Positions 51,407 to 59,787 of a stretch of 64,000 nucleotides of DNA are shown in pieces. Origin of the DNA: an uncultured Eubacteriales bacterium (GTDB lineage: Bacteria > Bacillota > Clostridia > Oscillospirales > Oscillospiraceae). The first letter of the stretch is position 1, and every line of letters begins with the position of its first letter. The notes beneath the pieces are model-generated. The model was not told where the DNA came from and made no database searches. It saw only the letters and a list, made by a program, of their open reading frames with translations. Both the position numbers and the translations under genes were made by a program. The stretch covers positions 1 to 64,000 of the forward strand of contig ONVI01000007.1 of the NCBI GenBank assembly GCA_900321275.1, written 5' to 3'.

Positions 51407-51982
51407 ATGAAACGACAGCTAAGCTTTCGGCAGTATCGGAGCATCGACTTAACGCTCTTTGCAGTGATCCTGTGCGTCTCGGAATGGCTGCTCGTCACCT
51501 CCGCCACGCGCTGGTTTCCCGACCAGCTCTACACCGTTTCGCTTGTCGGCGCGCTTACGGCGATCGTGATGATGCGCTGGGGTCCATGGGCGGCGATCCA
51601 CGCTTTCCTCGGCGGCGCGGTGTTCTGCCTTGCCTCTCACGGCAGCGGGAGACAGTTCCTGATTTACGCCGTGGGAAACCTGCTCTCCATGCTCATGCTG
51701 ATTCCGCTGCGCCGTCTCGGCGGTGAGCGGATACGAAACGACAGCTTTCTGAGCGTCTGTTTCGGCCTCGGGACGCTGCTGCTGATGCAGCTTGGCCGCG
51801 CGCTTCTGGCGATGCTGACGGGCGCCGAGCTCCAAAGCGCACTCGGCTTTTTTACAACGGACACGCTTTCCCTCCTCTTCACCGGGCTGATACTCTGGGT
51901 GGCCCGGCGGGCGGACGGAATTTTTGAAGATCAAAAGCACTATCTTCTGCGCATTCACAACGAAGAAAAAGGAGGATTTTGA
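51407..51982 (+). CDS. Small polytopic membrane protein, first gene of pectin transport operon
   Basis: A 191-residue protein with about five or six hydrophobic helices. Its layout (SLVGALTAIVMMRWGPWAAIHAFLGGAVFCLASHGS, here noted only in outline) looks like ECF-type S components or other small substrate-binding membrane proteins, without a firm match. AAAGGA lies seven bases before the ATG; 31 codons of upstream open frame lack a ribosome site. It overlaps the first permease gene by one base (TGATG). Its function is unknown. As first gene in the operon, it may help substrate uptake or channel assembly. Confidence 0.8.
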   Translation: MKRQLSFRQYRSIDLTLFAVILCVSEWLLVTSATRWFPDQLYTVSLVGALTAIVMMRWGPWAAIHAFLGGAVFCLASHGSGRQFLIYAVGNLLSMLMLIPLRRLGGERIRNDSFLSVCFGLGTLLLMQLGRALLAMLTGAELQSALGFFTTDTLSLLFTGLILWVARRADGIFEDQKHYLLRIHNEEKGGF

Positions 51983-53034
51983 TGAAATCAAAAGCGGCAG
52001 ATTTTCTCATCTACGACGAGGCAACAGGCCGGTACCGCGAGAGTCCGGAGCAGGCCGTCCGAGATGATGTGGAGAAGCATTACTGGCTGCACGTCGGGCG
52101 TTCGATCCTGAAGGACTGGCGGCTGTACCTCATGCTGATCCCCATGCTTCTGGTGTTCCTGTTCTGGCGTTACTTCCCGATGTACGAGCTGCTTGGCTGC
52201 TTCAAGGTATCGGATGAGGTGCTCCCCGTGTCGGAGCAGCTCTTCTCCGGCTTCTCGTACTTCAAGCGCCTGCTCATCGGCGGGGACGATCTTTCCGCCG
52301 AGTTCTGGCGGGCTATGCGCAATACCTTTATCCTCAGTTTTTATGGTCTCTGCTTCGGCTTCCCGATGCCGATCATCCTGGCGCTGTTCTTCAACGAGAT
52401 CAAGTCGAACATCGCCCGCAGCGTCTATCAGGTGCTGACCTACCTGCCCAAGTTCATGTCCACGGTTGTTATGACCTCTCTGGTCGTGATGCTGGTCAAG
52501 CAGGGCTCCCTGACGAGCGGCATGGGCATCGTCTCCCAGTTCCTGGCGAAAGTCGGCTGGATCAGCGAGGAAGTGGCGAGATCCGGCCTGCTGAACAATC
52601 CCCGCTTCTTCCGCCCGATCTACATCATCAGCGGCATCTGGGAGAGCGCGGGCTACGACAGCATCGTCTTCTTCGCCGCCATCATCGCCATCTCCCCCAC
52701 GAGCTACGAGGCCGCGCAGATCGACGGCGCGGGCAAGTGGGCCCAGATGCGCTATGTGGTCCTGCCGAGCATTCTGTCCACCATCGTCATCATGCTCATC
52801 ACGCGTATCGGCTCCCTTCTCAACATCGGTTATGAGAAGGTGCTGCTGCTCTACAACACCAATACCTACGTGACCGCTGACGTGGTCTCCACTTTCGCGC
52901 AGCGCTACGGCCTCGCGGGCGCGGCCAAGGGCATCGCCTCCGCCGCCGAAATGATGAACAACGTCGTCGGCATGCTGCTGGTCATCGGCGCCAACACCAT
53001 CGCGCGCAAGGCGTCGGATGTTTCGCTCTACTAA
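51982..53034 (+). CDS. CUT1-family ABC permease (LplB/YteP-like)
   Basis: A 350-residue permease for oligosaccharides. A soluble N-terminal 45 residues precede the helix DWRLYLMLIPMLLVFLFWRYFPMYE, typical of the LplB/YteP branch that imports complex polysaccharide fragments. Then come NTFILSFYGLCFGFPMPIILAL and the ATPase-contacting EAA loop YEAAQIDGAGKWAQMRYVVLP. GGAGG lies five bases before the ATG, which overlaps the upstream stop. YteP homologues in Bacillus take up rhamnogalacturonan products, consistent with the pectin enzymes here. Confidence 0.93.
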   Translation: MKSKAADFLIYDEATGRYRESPEQAVRDDVEKHYWLHVGRSILKDWRLYLMLIPMLLVFLFWRYFPMYELLGCFKVSDEVLPVSEQLFSGFSYFKRLLIGGDDLSAEFWRAMRNTFILSFYGLCFGFPMPIILALFFNEIKSNIARSVYQVLTYLPKFMSTVVMTSLVVMLVKQGSLTSGMGIVSQFLAKVGWISEEVARSGLLNNPRFFRPIYIISGIWESAGYDSIVFFAAIIAISPTSYEAAQIDGAGKWAQMRYVVLPSILSTIVIMLITRIGSLLNIGYEKVLLLYNTNTYVTADVVSTFAQRYGLAGAAKGIASAAEMMNNVVGMLLVIGANTIARKASDVSLY

Positions 53035-53049
53035 AAGGAGGGGACGGCA

Positions 53050-53940
53050 ATGAAAAGAAAGCTGGAAGTCTCTGAGCTGATCTTCAAGATCATCAGCTAC
53101 ACCCTGCTTACCATCTTCGCGCTGGCCTGCCTCTATCCCTTCGTGTACGCGATCTCCGCCGCCATCAGCGGCCGCACCGCGGTCGAGTACGGCCAGATCG
53201 TCCTCTTCCCGAAGAACATCCAGTTCGACGCCTTCAAGCGCATGTTCAACGACAACATGTTCTGGAACGCCTACTCGAACACCCTGTTCGTCACCTTCTA
53301 CGGCACGGTCTGGGCGCTGTTCTACTCCATCCTCGGCGCCTACGCCCTGTCCAAGAAGAGACTGCTGTTCCGCAAGTTCTTCAACTTCTTCCTGGTGTTC
53401 ACCATGTGGTTCGCCGCGGGCATTGTGCCGCAGTACCTGAACTATCTGGACACCAAGCAGATCTTCAACGCCATCGGCATCATGGACGACAAGTGGCTGG
53501 TCGTTATCGCAATGGGCATGGCGGCCATGAACATCATCCTGCTGCGCAACGCCTTTGAGGGCGTCCCCAGCGAGATCGAGGAGGCTGCCATCGTCGACGG
53601 CGCCAGCGAGTTCCAGGTGCTCACCAAGGTCTACCTCCCCATGTGCAAATCCACCATCGCCACCGTGGCGCTGTTCTTCGGCATCTCCCGCTGGAACGGC
53701 TACTTCTGGGCACGCCAGATGATCTCCAACTCCAACGAGCACCCGCTGCAGGTTTTCATCCGTCTGCGTCTCGAGGAGTTCACCGACGCCGAGGCCATGG
53801 CGGGCTGGAACCAGCCCTACGCCTCCGACTCCGTCATCTACGCGCTGATCGTGTGCTCCATCGTTCCCATTCTCATCATCTACCCCTTCATTCAGAAATA
53901 CTTTGCCAAGGGCACCAATGTCGGCGGCGTGAAGGAGTAA
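53050..53940 (+). CDS. CUT1-family ABC permease (LplC/YtcP-like)
   Basis: The partner permease, 296 aa, six helices. Motifs are LYPFVYAISAAISGRTAV near the start, NTLFVTFYGTVWALFYSILGAYALS, and the EAA loop EIEEAAIVDGASEFQVLTKVYLP. The sequence ends FAKGTNVGGVKE, a hallmark of LplC/YtcP proteins. AGGAGGGG lies nine bases before the ATG, 15 bases after the first permease. Confidence 0.93.
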   Translation: MKRKLEVSELIFKIISYTLLTIFALACLYPFVYAISAAISGRTAVEYGQIVLFPKNIQFDAFKRMFNDNMFWNAYSNTLFVTFYGTVWALFYSILGAYALSKKRLLFRKFFNFFLVFTMWFAAGIVPQYLNYLDTKQIFNAIGIMDDKWLVVIAMGMAAMNIILLRNAFEGVPSEIEEAAIVDGASEFQVLTKVYLPMCKSTIATVALFFGISRWNGYFWARQMISNSNEHPLQVFIRLRLEEFTDAEAMAGWNQPYASDSVIYALIVCSIVPILIIYPFIQKYFAKGTNVGGVKE

Positions 53941-54000
53941 TCCAGGGCATTACCGGTTTCCCGGATACGATACCATGTAATACTGAAAAACACCAGCAAA

Positions 54001-56178
54001 GTGATTTCCCTGCTGCTGATCGTCGCCATGATGGCGACCCTGCTTGCAGGCTGCGGCAAAAAGATTGATGTTGACCAGATCGCCCAGCCTGCCGCCACCG
54101 AGGCGCCCGCTGCCGCCGAAGCCCCTGCTGCCGAAGCGCCCGCAGAGGCCGCCGCTCCTGCCGAACTGAGCTACGCGCCCGGCACCACGCTGCGCATGGC
54201 CACCGGCTACAACTCCACCAAGACCGGCCTGAGCCTCGACGCCGAGGTTGCGGGCGAAGGCATCACCCTGGCCGACGGTGTGACCTACCATGCCGGCGAC
54301 CTCAAGCCCACCTGGGTCGAGGTTGAGAAGCGCCTGAACGTCAAGTTCGAGGACAAGTACCAGGGCAATACCGCCAACAACGAGTTCGACTACTGGAAAG
54401 AGCGCATGGGTGACGTGGACATGGTCTCCGGCACCGCCGCAAAGCTCACCGAGTACGGCGAGCAGGGCGTCGTCGTCAACATCGGCGACTACCTCGACTC
54501 TATGCCCAACTTCAAGGCCTATCTCGAGGCCAACCCCATTGTCCGCCTCTCCATCACCGGCAACACCAACAACGGCGCCATCTACTTCAGCCCCTACTTT
54601 GACGGCGTGAACGATATCGAGCGTATGCCCCTCATGCGCTCCGACATGGTTCAGAAGCTCCTCGACGGCGAGGGCGAGTTCACTGCCGACAAGTGCAACA
54701 ATACCTCCGCTCCCGTTTATGAGCCCTACATGCCCACCTCCGGCAAGATCGAGATCGACGTCGTCAAGCCCGACGGCTCCGCGGTTGAGACCATCGCCAA
54801 GGATTACGACGCCGCCGGCAACATCGTCGCCAAGATGAACGAGGCCGGCTCCATCGACGGCGTGACCGCTGTCAACATGCTCCGTGAGTATATCGACAAG
54901 GCCTACAACGGCTACTACGGCACCGAGCGCTCCAACCTCTTCATCGGCCAGAACGCCGCGTGGGACGCCGACGAACTCGTCGCCCTTCTCCGCTGCGTCG
55001 TCGCCAACCCCCAGACCCTTAACGGCACCGACTCTATCCAGGGCCTCTTCTCCCGCGAGGACAACAACAACCAGCGCCGCGTCGACGTGATGCGCTTTGC
55101 CGGCAACCTCTTCGGCATCCGCGGCATTGAGTCCCGCCAGGATTACCTCTACTTCGATTATGACGGCTCCCTGAAGGACGCCCGTCAGAATCCCGAGACC
55201 TACAAGGCCATGGAGCGCATGAACAACATGGTCAAGGAAGGCCTCATCTCCGTCAACTTCGTTGACAACGCCGACGGCAAGACCAAGCAGTATCTGGAGA
55301 ATGACTCCGGCTTCATGCACTACGACTATAACCAGACCCAGACCCTGTACAACGATCCCAGCCAGGGCGTCTTTGACGAAGGCGAGAAGTACATGGCCGT
55401 CATGGTCCCCGTGGCCTGCTGGATGGACGGCACCGAGGGCGGCAACTACATGCGCTTCACCGAGTCCTGGCGCTCTGTCAAGACCGACGGCTGGGGCATC
55501 AGCGCCGCCGGCGTCAAGGGCAATGACGACAAGCTCCACGCCGCGCTCAAGCTCATCGACTACGCTTACTCTCCCGAGGGCATGATCCTCATGAGCTACG
55601 GCCCCGACGCCTTCATCAAGACCAATGACGACGGCAGCTTCGTGACCTTCCAGTTCAACGGCCAGGAGATGCCCCAGATCGCCGACGCCACCCGCGTCGA
55701 GCTCTGGGAGAAGGCCAGCGGCAACTACACCAACTACGCGCGTCAGTTCCTCGGCTCTACCCTGAGCTTTGCAAAGAGCCAGGCCTTTGAGTTCCAGTGC
55801 ACCACTGAGGTCGGCCGTGAGGGCGCGGGCTACATCTCCAACGCCATCGCGCTCGGCACCATCAAGCACCCGATCCTCGCCGTGACCGAGAACCCCTGGT
55901 ACATGTCCGTCCCGACCGTCCTGCCCACCACCAAGGCCGAGAATGACATGCTCAACACCTACACCCAGCTCACCGCCAACGGCAGATTCTCCCAGAACAA
56001 GGACGGCGAGAACATCTTTGTCAACCAGATCGTCAACGGCTACGCCGAGGAGGGCATGGGCAATGCCGATGCTTCTGCCGAGAAGGTCGCGGGCGAATGG
56101 GGCGGCAAGCAGTACCTGGCTCTCAAGACCGACGCCTGGAACCGTCTTCTCGCTTACTACAACGCCATGAACAAATGA
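54001..56178 (+). CDS. Large oligosaccharide-binding lipoprotein of the pectin importer, start uncertain
   Basis: A very large extracellular binding lipoprotein, about 725 residues against 420-560 for most. The lipobox is MATLLAGC, then an Ala/Pro/Glu-rich linker and a two-lobed domain (WVEVEKRLNVKFEDKYQG, KYMAVMVPVACWMDGTEGGN, YAYSPEGMILMSYG). The start is a problem. GTG at 54001 gives a signal peptide lacking its positive N-region, whereas the natural sequence L-KNTSKVISLLLIVAMM would begin at a CTG at 53983. No ATG or ribosome site fits. Highly biased codons suggest strong expression. A stem-loop follows the gene. Confidence 0.85.
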   Translation: MISLLLIVAMMATLLAGCGKKIDVDQIAQPAATEAPAAAEAPAAEAPAEAAAPAELSYAPGTTLRMATGYNSTKTGLSLDAEVAGEGITLADGVTYHAGDLKPTWVEVEKRLNVKFEDKYQGNTANNEFDYWKERMGDVDMVSGTAAKLTEYGEQGVVVNIGDYLDSMPNFKAYLEANPIVRLSITGNTNNGAIYFSPYFDGVNDIERMPLMRSDMVQKLLDGEGEFTADKCNNTSAPVYEPYMPTSGKIEIDVVKPDGSAVETIAKDYDAAGNIVAKMNEAGSIDGVTAVNMLREYIDKAYNGYYGTERSNLFIGQNAAWDADELVALLRCVVANPQTLNGTDSIQGLFSREDNNNQRRVDVMRFAGNLFGIRGIESRQDYLYFDYDGSLKDARQNPETYKAMERMNNMVKEGLISVNFVDNADGKTKQYLENDSGFMHYDYNQTQTLYNDPSQGVFDEGEKYMAVMVPVACWMDGTEGGNYMRFTESWRSVKTDGWGISAAGVKGNDDKLHAALKLIDYAYSPEGMILMSYGPDAFIKTNDDGSFVTFQFNGQEMPQIADATRVELWEKASGNYTNYARQFLGSTLSFAKSQAFEFQCTTEVGREGAGYISNAIALGTIKHPILAVTENPWYMSVPTVLPTTKAENDMLNTYTQLTANGRFSQNKDGENIFVNQIVNGYAEEGMGNADASAEKVAGEWGGKQYLALKTDAWNRLLAYYNAMNK

Positions 56179-56233
56179 TCGGGGCGCGCCGCTTTCGATC
56201 CTGAAGAACGCAGATTCTCAAGGCCGCGGCATC

Positions 56234-56255
56234 GCGGAGGAGAAATCCTCCGCGG
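56234..56255 (+). other. GNRA-capped stem-loop after the binding-protein gene
   Basis: CGCGGAGGA, loop GAAA, TCCTCCGCG: a perfect nine-pair GC-rich hairpin with a GAAA tetraloop and no T-run. It is in the 104-base gap before the next gene. Such hairpins often protect the 3' end of highly expressed binding-protein mRNA after processing. Confidence 0.6.
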
Positions 56256-56282
56256 GCCGTGAGCCGAAGCAGGGAGGCTAAC

Positions 56283-56873
56283 ATGTACAAAAAACAGTTA
56301 ACACTGCAAAAGATCCTTTGCTTTCTGGCGCTTGCCTCGAGCGTGGTCATTTTCCTGTACGCGCTTGGCATCATGACCGATCTGTACGACACCCTGTATT
56401 CGACGATGCGCAACCCTGCGGACCTGACCCAGACGGACGTCCCCGGCTCCATTGTCTACTACAACATGCAGCCCTGGAACGCCTATTTTCTGCACTGGTC
56501 CATCGGGATGATCCTGCTGGCGTGCCTGCTGTTCATCACAAACACGCATATCCGCCGCAGATATTACATCGGCAACTACATCGCGATCGGCGCATTTGCC
56601 ATTGCAAACTTCTACCTCGCTTTTGAATCCCACGGCTATATCGAGGCGTTTAAAGAGCGCTTCCTCCGCGTTGATTTCGAGGCGCTCAAGGCTCATTCGG
56701 AGCTTTGGAAAACCGCATATACCGAATCGACCTTCTGGTTCGATATCCACTATGCGATCTTTGCGTTCTCCATTCTCGTGTCTCTGGCGCTGATTGCCTG
56801 CACGGTATGGAAAATCCGCCTGATGAAGGAAGAAAAGAAACTCATTGAAGACGGAAGGAGGGCGACGGCATGA
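56283..56873 (+). CDS. Membrane protein of unknown function in pectin transport operon (A)
   Basis: A 196-residue membrane protein with about four helices. A short basic N-terminus (MYKKQLTLQK) precedes helix 1. An extracytoplasmic stretch of about 40 residues follows (DTLYSTMRNPADLTQTDVPG). Then come paired helices joined by an Arg-rich cytoplasmic loop (HIRRRYYIG), and a last helix with a charged tail. I do not recognise the family. The layout resembles the protein at 58446. GGGAGG lies seven bases before the ATG. Its stop overlaps the next start by four bases. Position after the binding protein suggests an accessory role in import. Confidence 0.78.
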   Translation: MYKKQLTLQKILCFLALASSVVIFLYALGIMTDLYDTLYSTMRNPADLTQTDVPGSIVYYNMQPWNAYFLHWSIGMILLACLLFITNTHIRRRYYIGNYIAIGAFAIANFYLAFESHGYIEAFKERFLRVDFEALKAHSELWKTAYTESTFWFDIHYAIFAFSILVSLALIACTVWKIRLMKEEKKLIEDGRRATA

Positions 56874-57355
56874 ACGATGATAAACTCACCCGGCTTGACC
56901 GCATGCGCTATACCAAGAACACGCTGGCGTCCGGCCTCGCACTGCTGGCGATCCTGTTTGACGTGTTTTTCTTCATCAGCATCTATGAATCCAATGTCGG
57001 CTCCTGGTACTACAACATCCTTATGGGCGCGTCCATCCTGTATAACCTGATCTTCCTCCTGGCGGCATTTCTCTGCTCCGAGGGCATCAAGAATTACAAG
57101 ATCAGCTACGCGTATGTGATGATCGTGCTCGGCATCATCCAGCTCGTTCGCATCTTCATCTACCCGGTGACGGCGCACAACTCCACCGTCATCATTCAGG
57201 AGCAGGCCGTCACCGTCATGGAGACGCCGCAGTTCATCCGCTGCGCTCTGTATCTGGTGCTGTCGGCCGCCTGCCTGTTTGTGGGCGCGTTCGTCGGCAT
57301 GACCCGCAGCAAACAGCTCAGCGCGCATCTCAAGGCCCTGGGTCTCACGGCGTAA
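56870..57355 (+). CDS. Membrane protein of unknown function in pectin transport operon (B)
   Basis: A 161-residue membrane protein with four predicted helices. A basic, soluble start (DKLTRLDRMRYTKNT) leads into ALLAILFDVFFFISIYESN, then ILYNLIFLLAAFLCSEGIK, a helix with VMIVLGIIQLVRIFIYPV, a short outer loop (NSTVIIQEQAVTVMETPQF), and a C-terminal helix. No known motif. Translation is coupled to gene A by a four-base overlap, and the ATPase follows 17 bases later. Confidence 0.78.
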   Translation: MNDDKLTRLDRMRYTKNTLASGLALLAILFDVFFFISIYESNVGSWYYNILMGASILYNLIFLLAAFLCSEGIKNYKISYAYVMIVLGIIQLVRIFIYPVTAHNSTVIIQEQAVTVMETPQFIRCALYLVLSAACLFVGAFVGMTRSKQLSAHLKALGLTA

Positions 57356-57372
57356 AGGAGGGGGAAGAACGT

Positions 57373-58449
57373 ATGGCAGAACTGAATGTTCAGCACGTAG
57401 ACAAGATCTATGACAACAACGTACAGGCGGTCTTCGACTTCAACCTTGACGTCAAGGACGGCGAGCTGATCGTCCTGGTCGGCCCCTCCGGCTGCGGCAA
57501 ATCCACCACCTTGCGCATGATTGCGGGGCTGGAGGATATCTCCAGGGGCAAGCTCCTGCTCGACGGCAAGGACATCACCCAGACCCCGGCCAAGGACCGC
57601 GACATGGCGATGGTCTTCCAGAGCTATGCGCTCTACGGCCACATGACCATTTACGAAAACATGGCCTTCTCGCTGACGCTGCGCAAGGAAAACCCCAACG
57701 TCATCCATAAGAAGGTTCTGGCTGCGGCGGAGATCCTCGGCCTGACCAGCCAGCTCAACAAGAAGCCCAGCCAGCTCTCCGGCGGCCAGCGCCAGCGTGT
57801 GGCCATGGGCCGCTCCATCGTCCGCAACCCCAAGGTCTTCCTCTTTGACGAGCCGCTTTCAAACCTCGACGCCAAGCTCAGAGGCGCGACCAGACGTGAG
57901 ATCCTGCTGCTCCACAAGCGCCTGCAGGCCACCATGCTCTACGTTACGCACGACCAGACCGAGGCCCTGACCCTCGCCGACCGCATCGTCTGCATGTCCA
58001 TGGGACACGTCCAGCAGGTCGGCACCCCGCTGGAGCTCTACGACGCTCCCGCAAACCGCTTCGTGGCAAGCTTCATCGGCCTGCCGCCCATGAACTTCTT
58101 CTCCGCCACCGTCCGTGAGGGCGCACTCGAGGGCAAAGGCTTCCGCGTGGCGCTCAGTGAGGAGGAAAAGGGGATCCTGCTTCCCTACGCGGGCAAGGAG
58201 ATCGACCTGGGCGTCCGCCCCGAGGACGTCATTCAGGGCGACGAAATCGCCATGAACGTCTTTTCCAACGAAAACCTCGGCATGAATACCCTGGTGCACG
58301 GCCACCTCGGCGGCGGCGAGAAGGTCTCCGCCAAGCTGCGCGGCTGGTACGATTATAAAAACGGAGACAATGTGAACGTCGCCTTCGCGCGCAAGCACTT
58401 CTTTGATAAGGAGAGCGGCGTTGCCATCAGAAAGGGGGCCAAAGCATGA
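57373..58449 (+). CDS. UgpC/MsmX-type sugar ABC ATPase
   Basis: The ATPase that should energise the two permeases, 358 aa. Walker A GPSGCGKST, Q-loop VFQSYALY, signature LSGGQRQR, Walker B VFLFDEPLSNLDA and the H-loop YVTHDQTEA are intact. A C-terminal OB-fold regulatory region (about 235-350) includes FIGLPPMNFF and LGVRPEDV, as in MalK/MsmX proteins. AAAGGAGGGGG lies upstream. LplB/YteP-type importers usually borrow a shared ATPase; having one in the same operon is less common. It overlaps gene C by four bases. Confidence 0.94.
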   Translation: MAELNVQHVDKIYDNNVQAVFDFNLDVKDGELIVLVGPSGCGKSTTLRMIAGLEDISRGKLLLDGKDITQTPAKDRDMAMVFQSYALYGHMTIYENMAFSLTLRKENPNVIHKKVLAAAEILGLTSQLNKKPSQLSGGQRQRVAMGRSIVRNPKVFLFDEPLSNLDAKLRGATRREILLLHKRLQATMLYVTHDQTEALTLADRIVCMSMGHVQQVGTPLELYDAPANRFVASFIGLPPMNFFSATVREGALEGKGFRVALSEEEKGILLPYAGKEIDLGVRPEDVIQGDEIAMNVFSNENLGMNTLVHGHLGGGEKVSAKLRGWYDYKNGDNVNVAFARKHFFDKESGVAIRKGAKA

Positions 58450-59015
58450 GCGCAAAAGAAAAGAAATCCTCGAACATGCCTGAGTTCCTGCGCCGCTTCT
58501 TCGTTGCGCTGAAGCGTCAGCCCTCCATCATCGCACTGGTCGTGCTGATTATCGCGTTCTTCTACTACTCTCTGAACCTTACGCATATCTCCGATACGAC
58601 GGCAAAGATCCAGGGCCCCGGCATGGGTCTGAGTGGCTTTGCGACGATGCTCTTCTCCATGCTGTCTCTGGTCTGCTTCCTCAACGCTTTCCCGAAGCGC
58701 AAAAAGCCCGTGATCCCCATGGTCGTCCTGATGTTCGTGATGTTCGGGATCATCATCTACTGTGATTATCACTACTCCGGCCTGATCATGACGGCGCTGA
58801 CGCGTGAGGTCAACCCGATCAAGCTCGACGCCTCCACCACCTACATCGCACAGGCCTACAATGTCCTGCAGAATCACATGATACTTGAGGGCGTCGGCGT
58901 TGTTCTGGTGCTGCTTATGCCGGTCTACAGCAAGCTGCTGCGCAAGATCAACACCTCCATCACGGTGGAGGACAACGGCAAGCTCGACGTGATCGACATC
59001 TCCGGCGAAGATTAA
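58446..59015 (+). CDS. Membrane protein of unknown function in pectin transport operon (C)
   Basis: A 189-residue membrane protein with three or four helices. A basic N-terminus (SAKEKKSSNMPEFLRRFF) precedes IIALVVLIIAFFYYSLN. A GMGLSGFATMLFSMLSLVC helix, a Lys/Arg-rich loop (FPKRKKPVIP) and a helix ending YCDYHYSG follow. The helical arrangement and basic mid-loop parallel gene A, so the two may be distant paralogues. It has a soluble C-tail of about 25 residues. Function unknown. The start overlaps the ATPase stop as ATGA. Confidence 0.78.
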   Translation: MSAKEKKSSNMPEFLRRFFVALKRQPSIIALVVLIIAFFYYSLNLTHISDTTAKIQGPGMGLSGFATMLFSMLSLVCFLNAFPKRKKPVIPMVVLMFVMFGIIIYCDYHYSGLIMTALTREVNPIKLDASTTYIAQAYNVLQNHMILEGVGVVLVLLMPVYSKLLRKINTSITVEDNGKLDVIDISGED

Positions 59016-59027
59016 AATTTTCCTTTC

Positions 59028-59107
59028 CCGTAGGGGTCGATCCCCTGATCGACCTGCCGGTCATGCTATGCCCGTCTGCGGGCCGATGAAGGCATCGGCC
59101 CCTACGG
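59028..59107. repeat. Interspersed palindromic repeat, family B copy 2
   Basis: Bounded by CCGTAGGGGTCGATC and GGCATCGGCCCCTACGG, with inner hairpins (GGTCGATCCCCTGATCGACC and GGGCCGATGAAGGCATCGGCCC). Same ends as the element at 10605-10715. It is inserted inside the pectin operon between genes C and D. Confidence 0.78.
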
Positions 59108-59140
59108 AACGCCATTTACCACAGCGAAAAGAGGAAACCT

Positions 59141-59785
59141 ATGGCACGCAAGAAAAACGGCCGCACGGCGCCTGAGGACAGCCGCACAACCGCTGAATAC
59201 TACAAGCTCCACACCCAGGCGGTTCGTGATCTGGCCGAGGCCGATGAAAACAACTCGCCCGAGATCCCGCAGGAGGAGCTGGACAAATACCGCTCCGGCC
59301 CGAAGATCCGCCTCAAAAACTGGGCCAAGGCGATCCTCATCAAAATCTGGTTTGCGGGCTCAGTCTGCTTCTTCATTTTCTGGGGCCTGAGCTCCTATGT
59401 CGCGGATCGGCTGGACCTGCTGCTGATCTTCGGTATTGTCCTCGGCATTGTGACCGATCTTCTGACCAACAATATCCTCCGCACCTACGCGGAGACGCCC
59501 GGCGCGAACGACCGCTGGATGATGTTTCCCGAAAAGCGCTACATCACTTTTCCTCTCAATATCCTGTACGCGATTGTGCTGCTTCTGTGCACGGATTTCC
59601 TCTATATGCTCATCAATCTCGCCATTGCCGGCGTTACCGGCGGGGCGGGCGGCTACACGCTCGGCGTGGGGCCTATCCTCTTCGGCGTCTTCTACACGGC
59701 GTTTGACCTGCTGTTTATCTCCATAAAACGCATGCTGCAGGAAATTGTTGCAGATGCGAAATCAAATGCGAAAAGGCGCGATTGA
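59141..59785 (+). CDS. Membrane protein of unknown function in pectin transport operon (D)
   Basis: A 214-residue protein with a 60-residue hydrophilic N-terminus (Lys/Arg start, then acidic) and about four helices. These include WFAGSVCFFIFWGLSSYVAD, LLLIFGIVLGIVTDLLTNN, a NILYAIVLLLCTDFLYMLIN segment and VGPILFGVFYTAFDLLFIS, ending in a basic tail. No signature identifies it. The RBS region has AGAGGA about ten bases before the ATG. Its stop overlaps the GH28 reading start region, so it is co-transcribed with the pectin enzymes. Confidence 0.78.
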   Translation: MARKKNGRTAPEDSRTTAEYYKLHTQAVRDLAEADENNSPEIPQEELDKYRSGPKIRLKNWAKAILIKIWFAGSVCFFIFWGLSSYVADRLDLLLIFGIVLGIVTDLLTNNILRTYAETPGANDRWMMFPEKRYITFPLNILYAIVLLLCTDFLYMLINLAIAGVTGGAGGYTLGVGPILFGVFYTAFDLLFISIKRMLQEIVADAKSNAKRRD

Positions 59786-59787
59786 CC

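Noticed and set aside
51988..55869. Two long open frames (584 and 639 codons) antisense to the permeases and the binding-protein gene
   Set aside because: Composition is repetitive Asp/Val/Ala/Gly/His typical of complement frames in GC-rich genes; the sense strand genes are certain.
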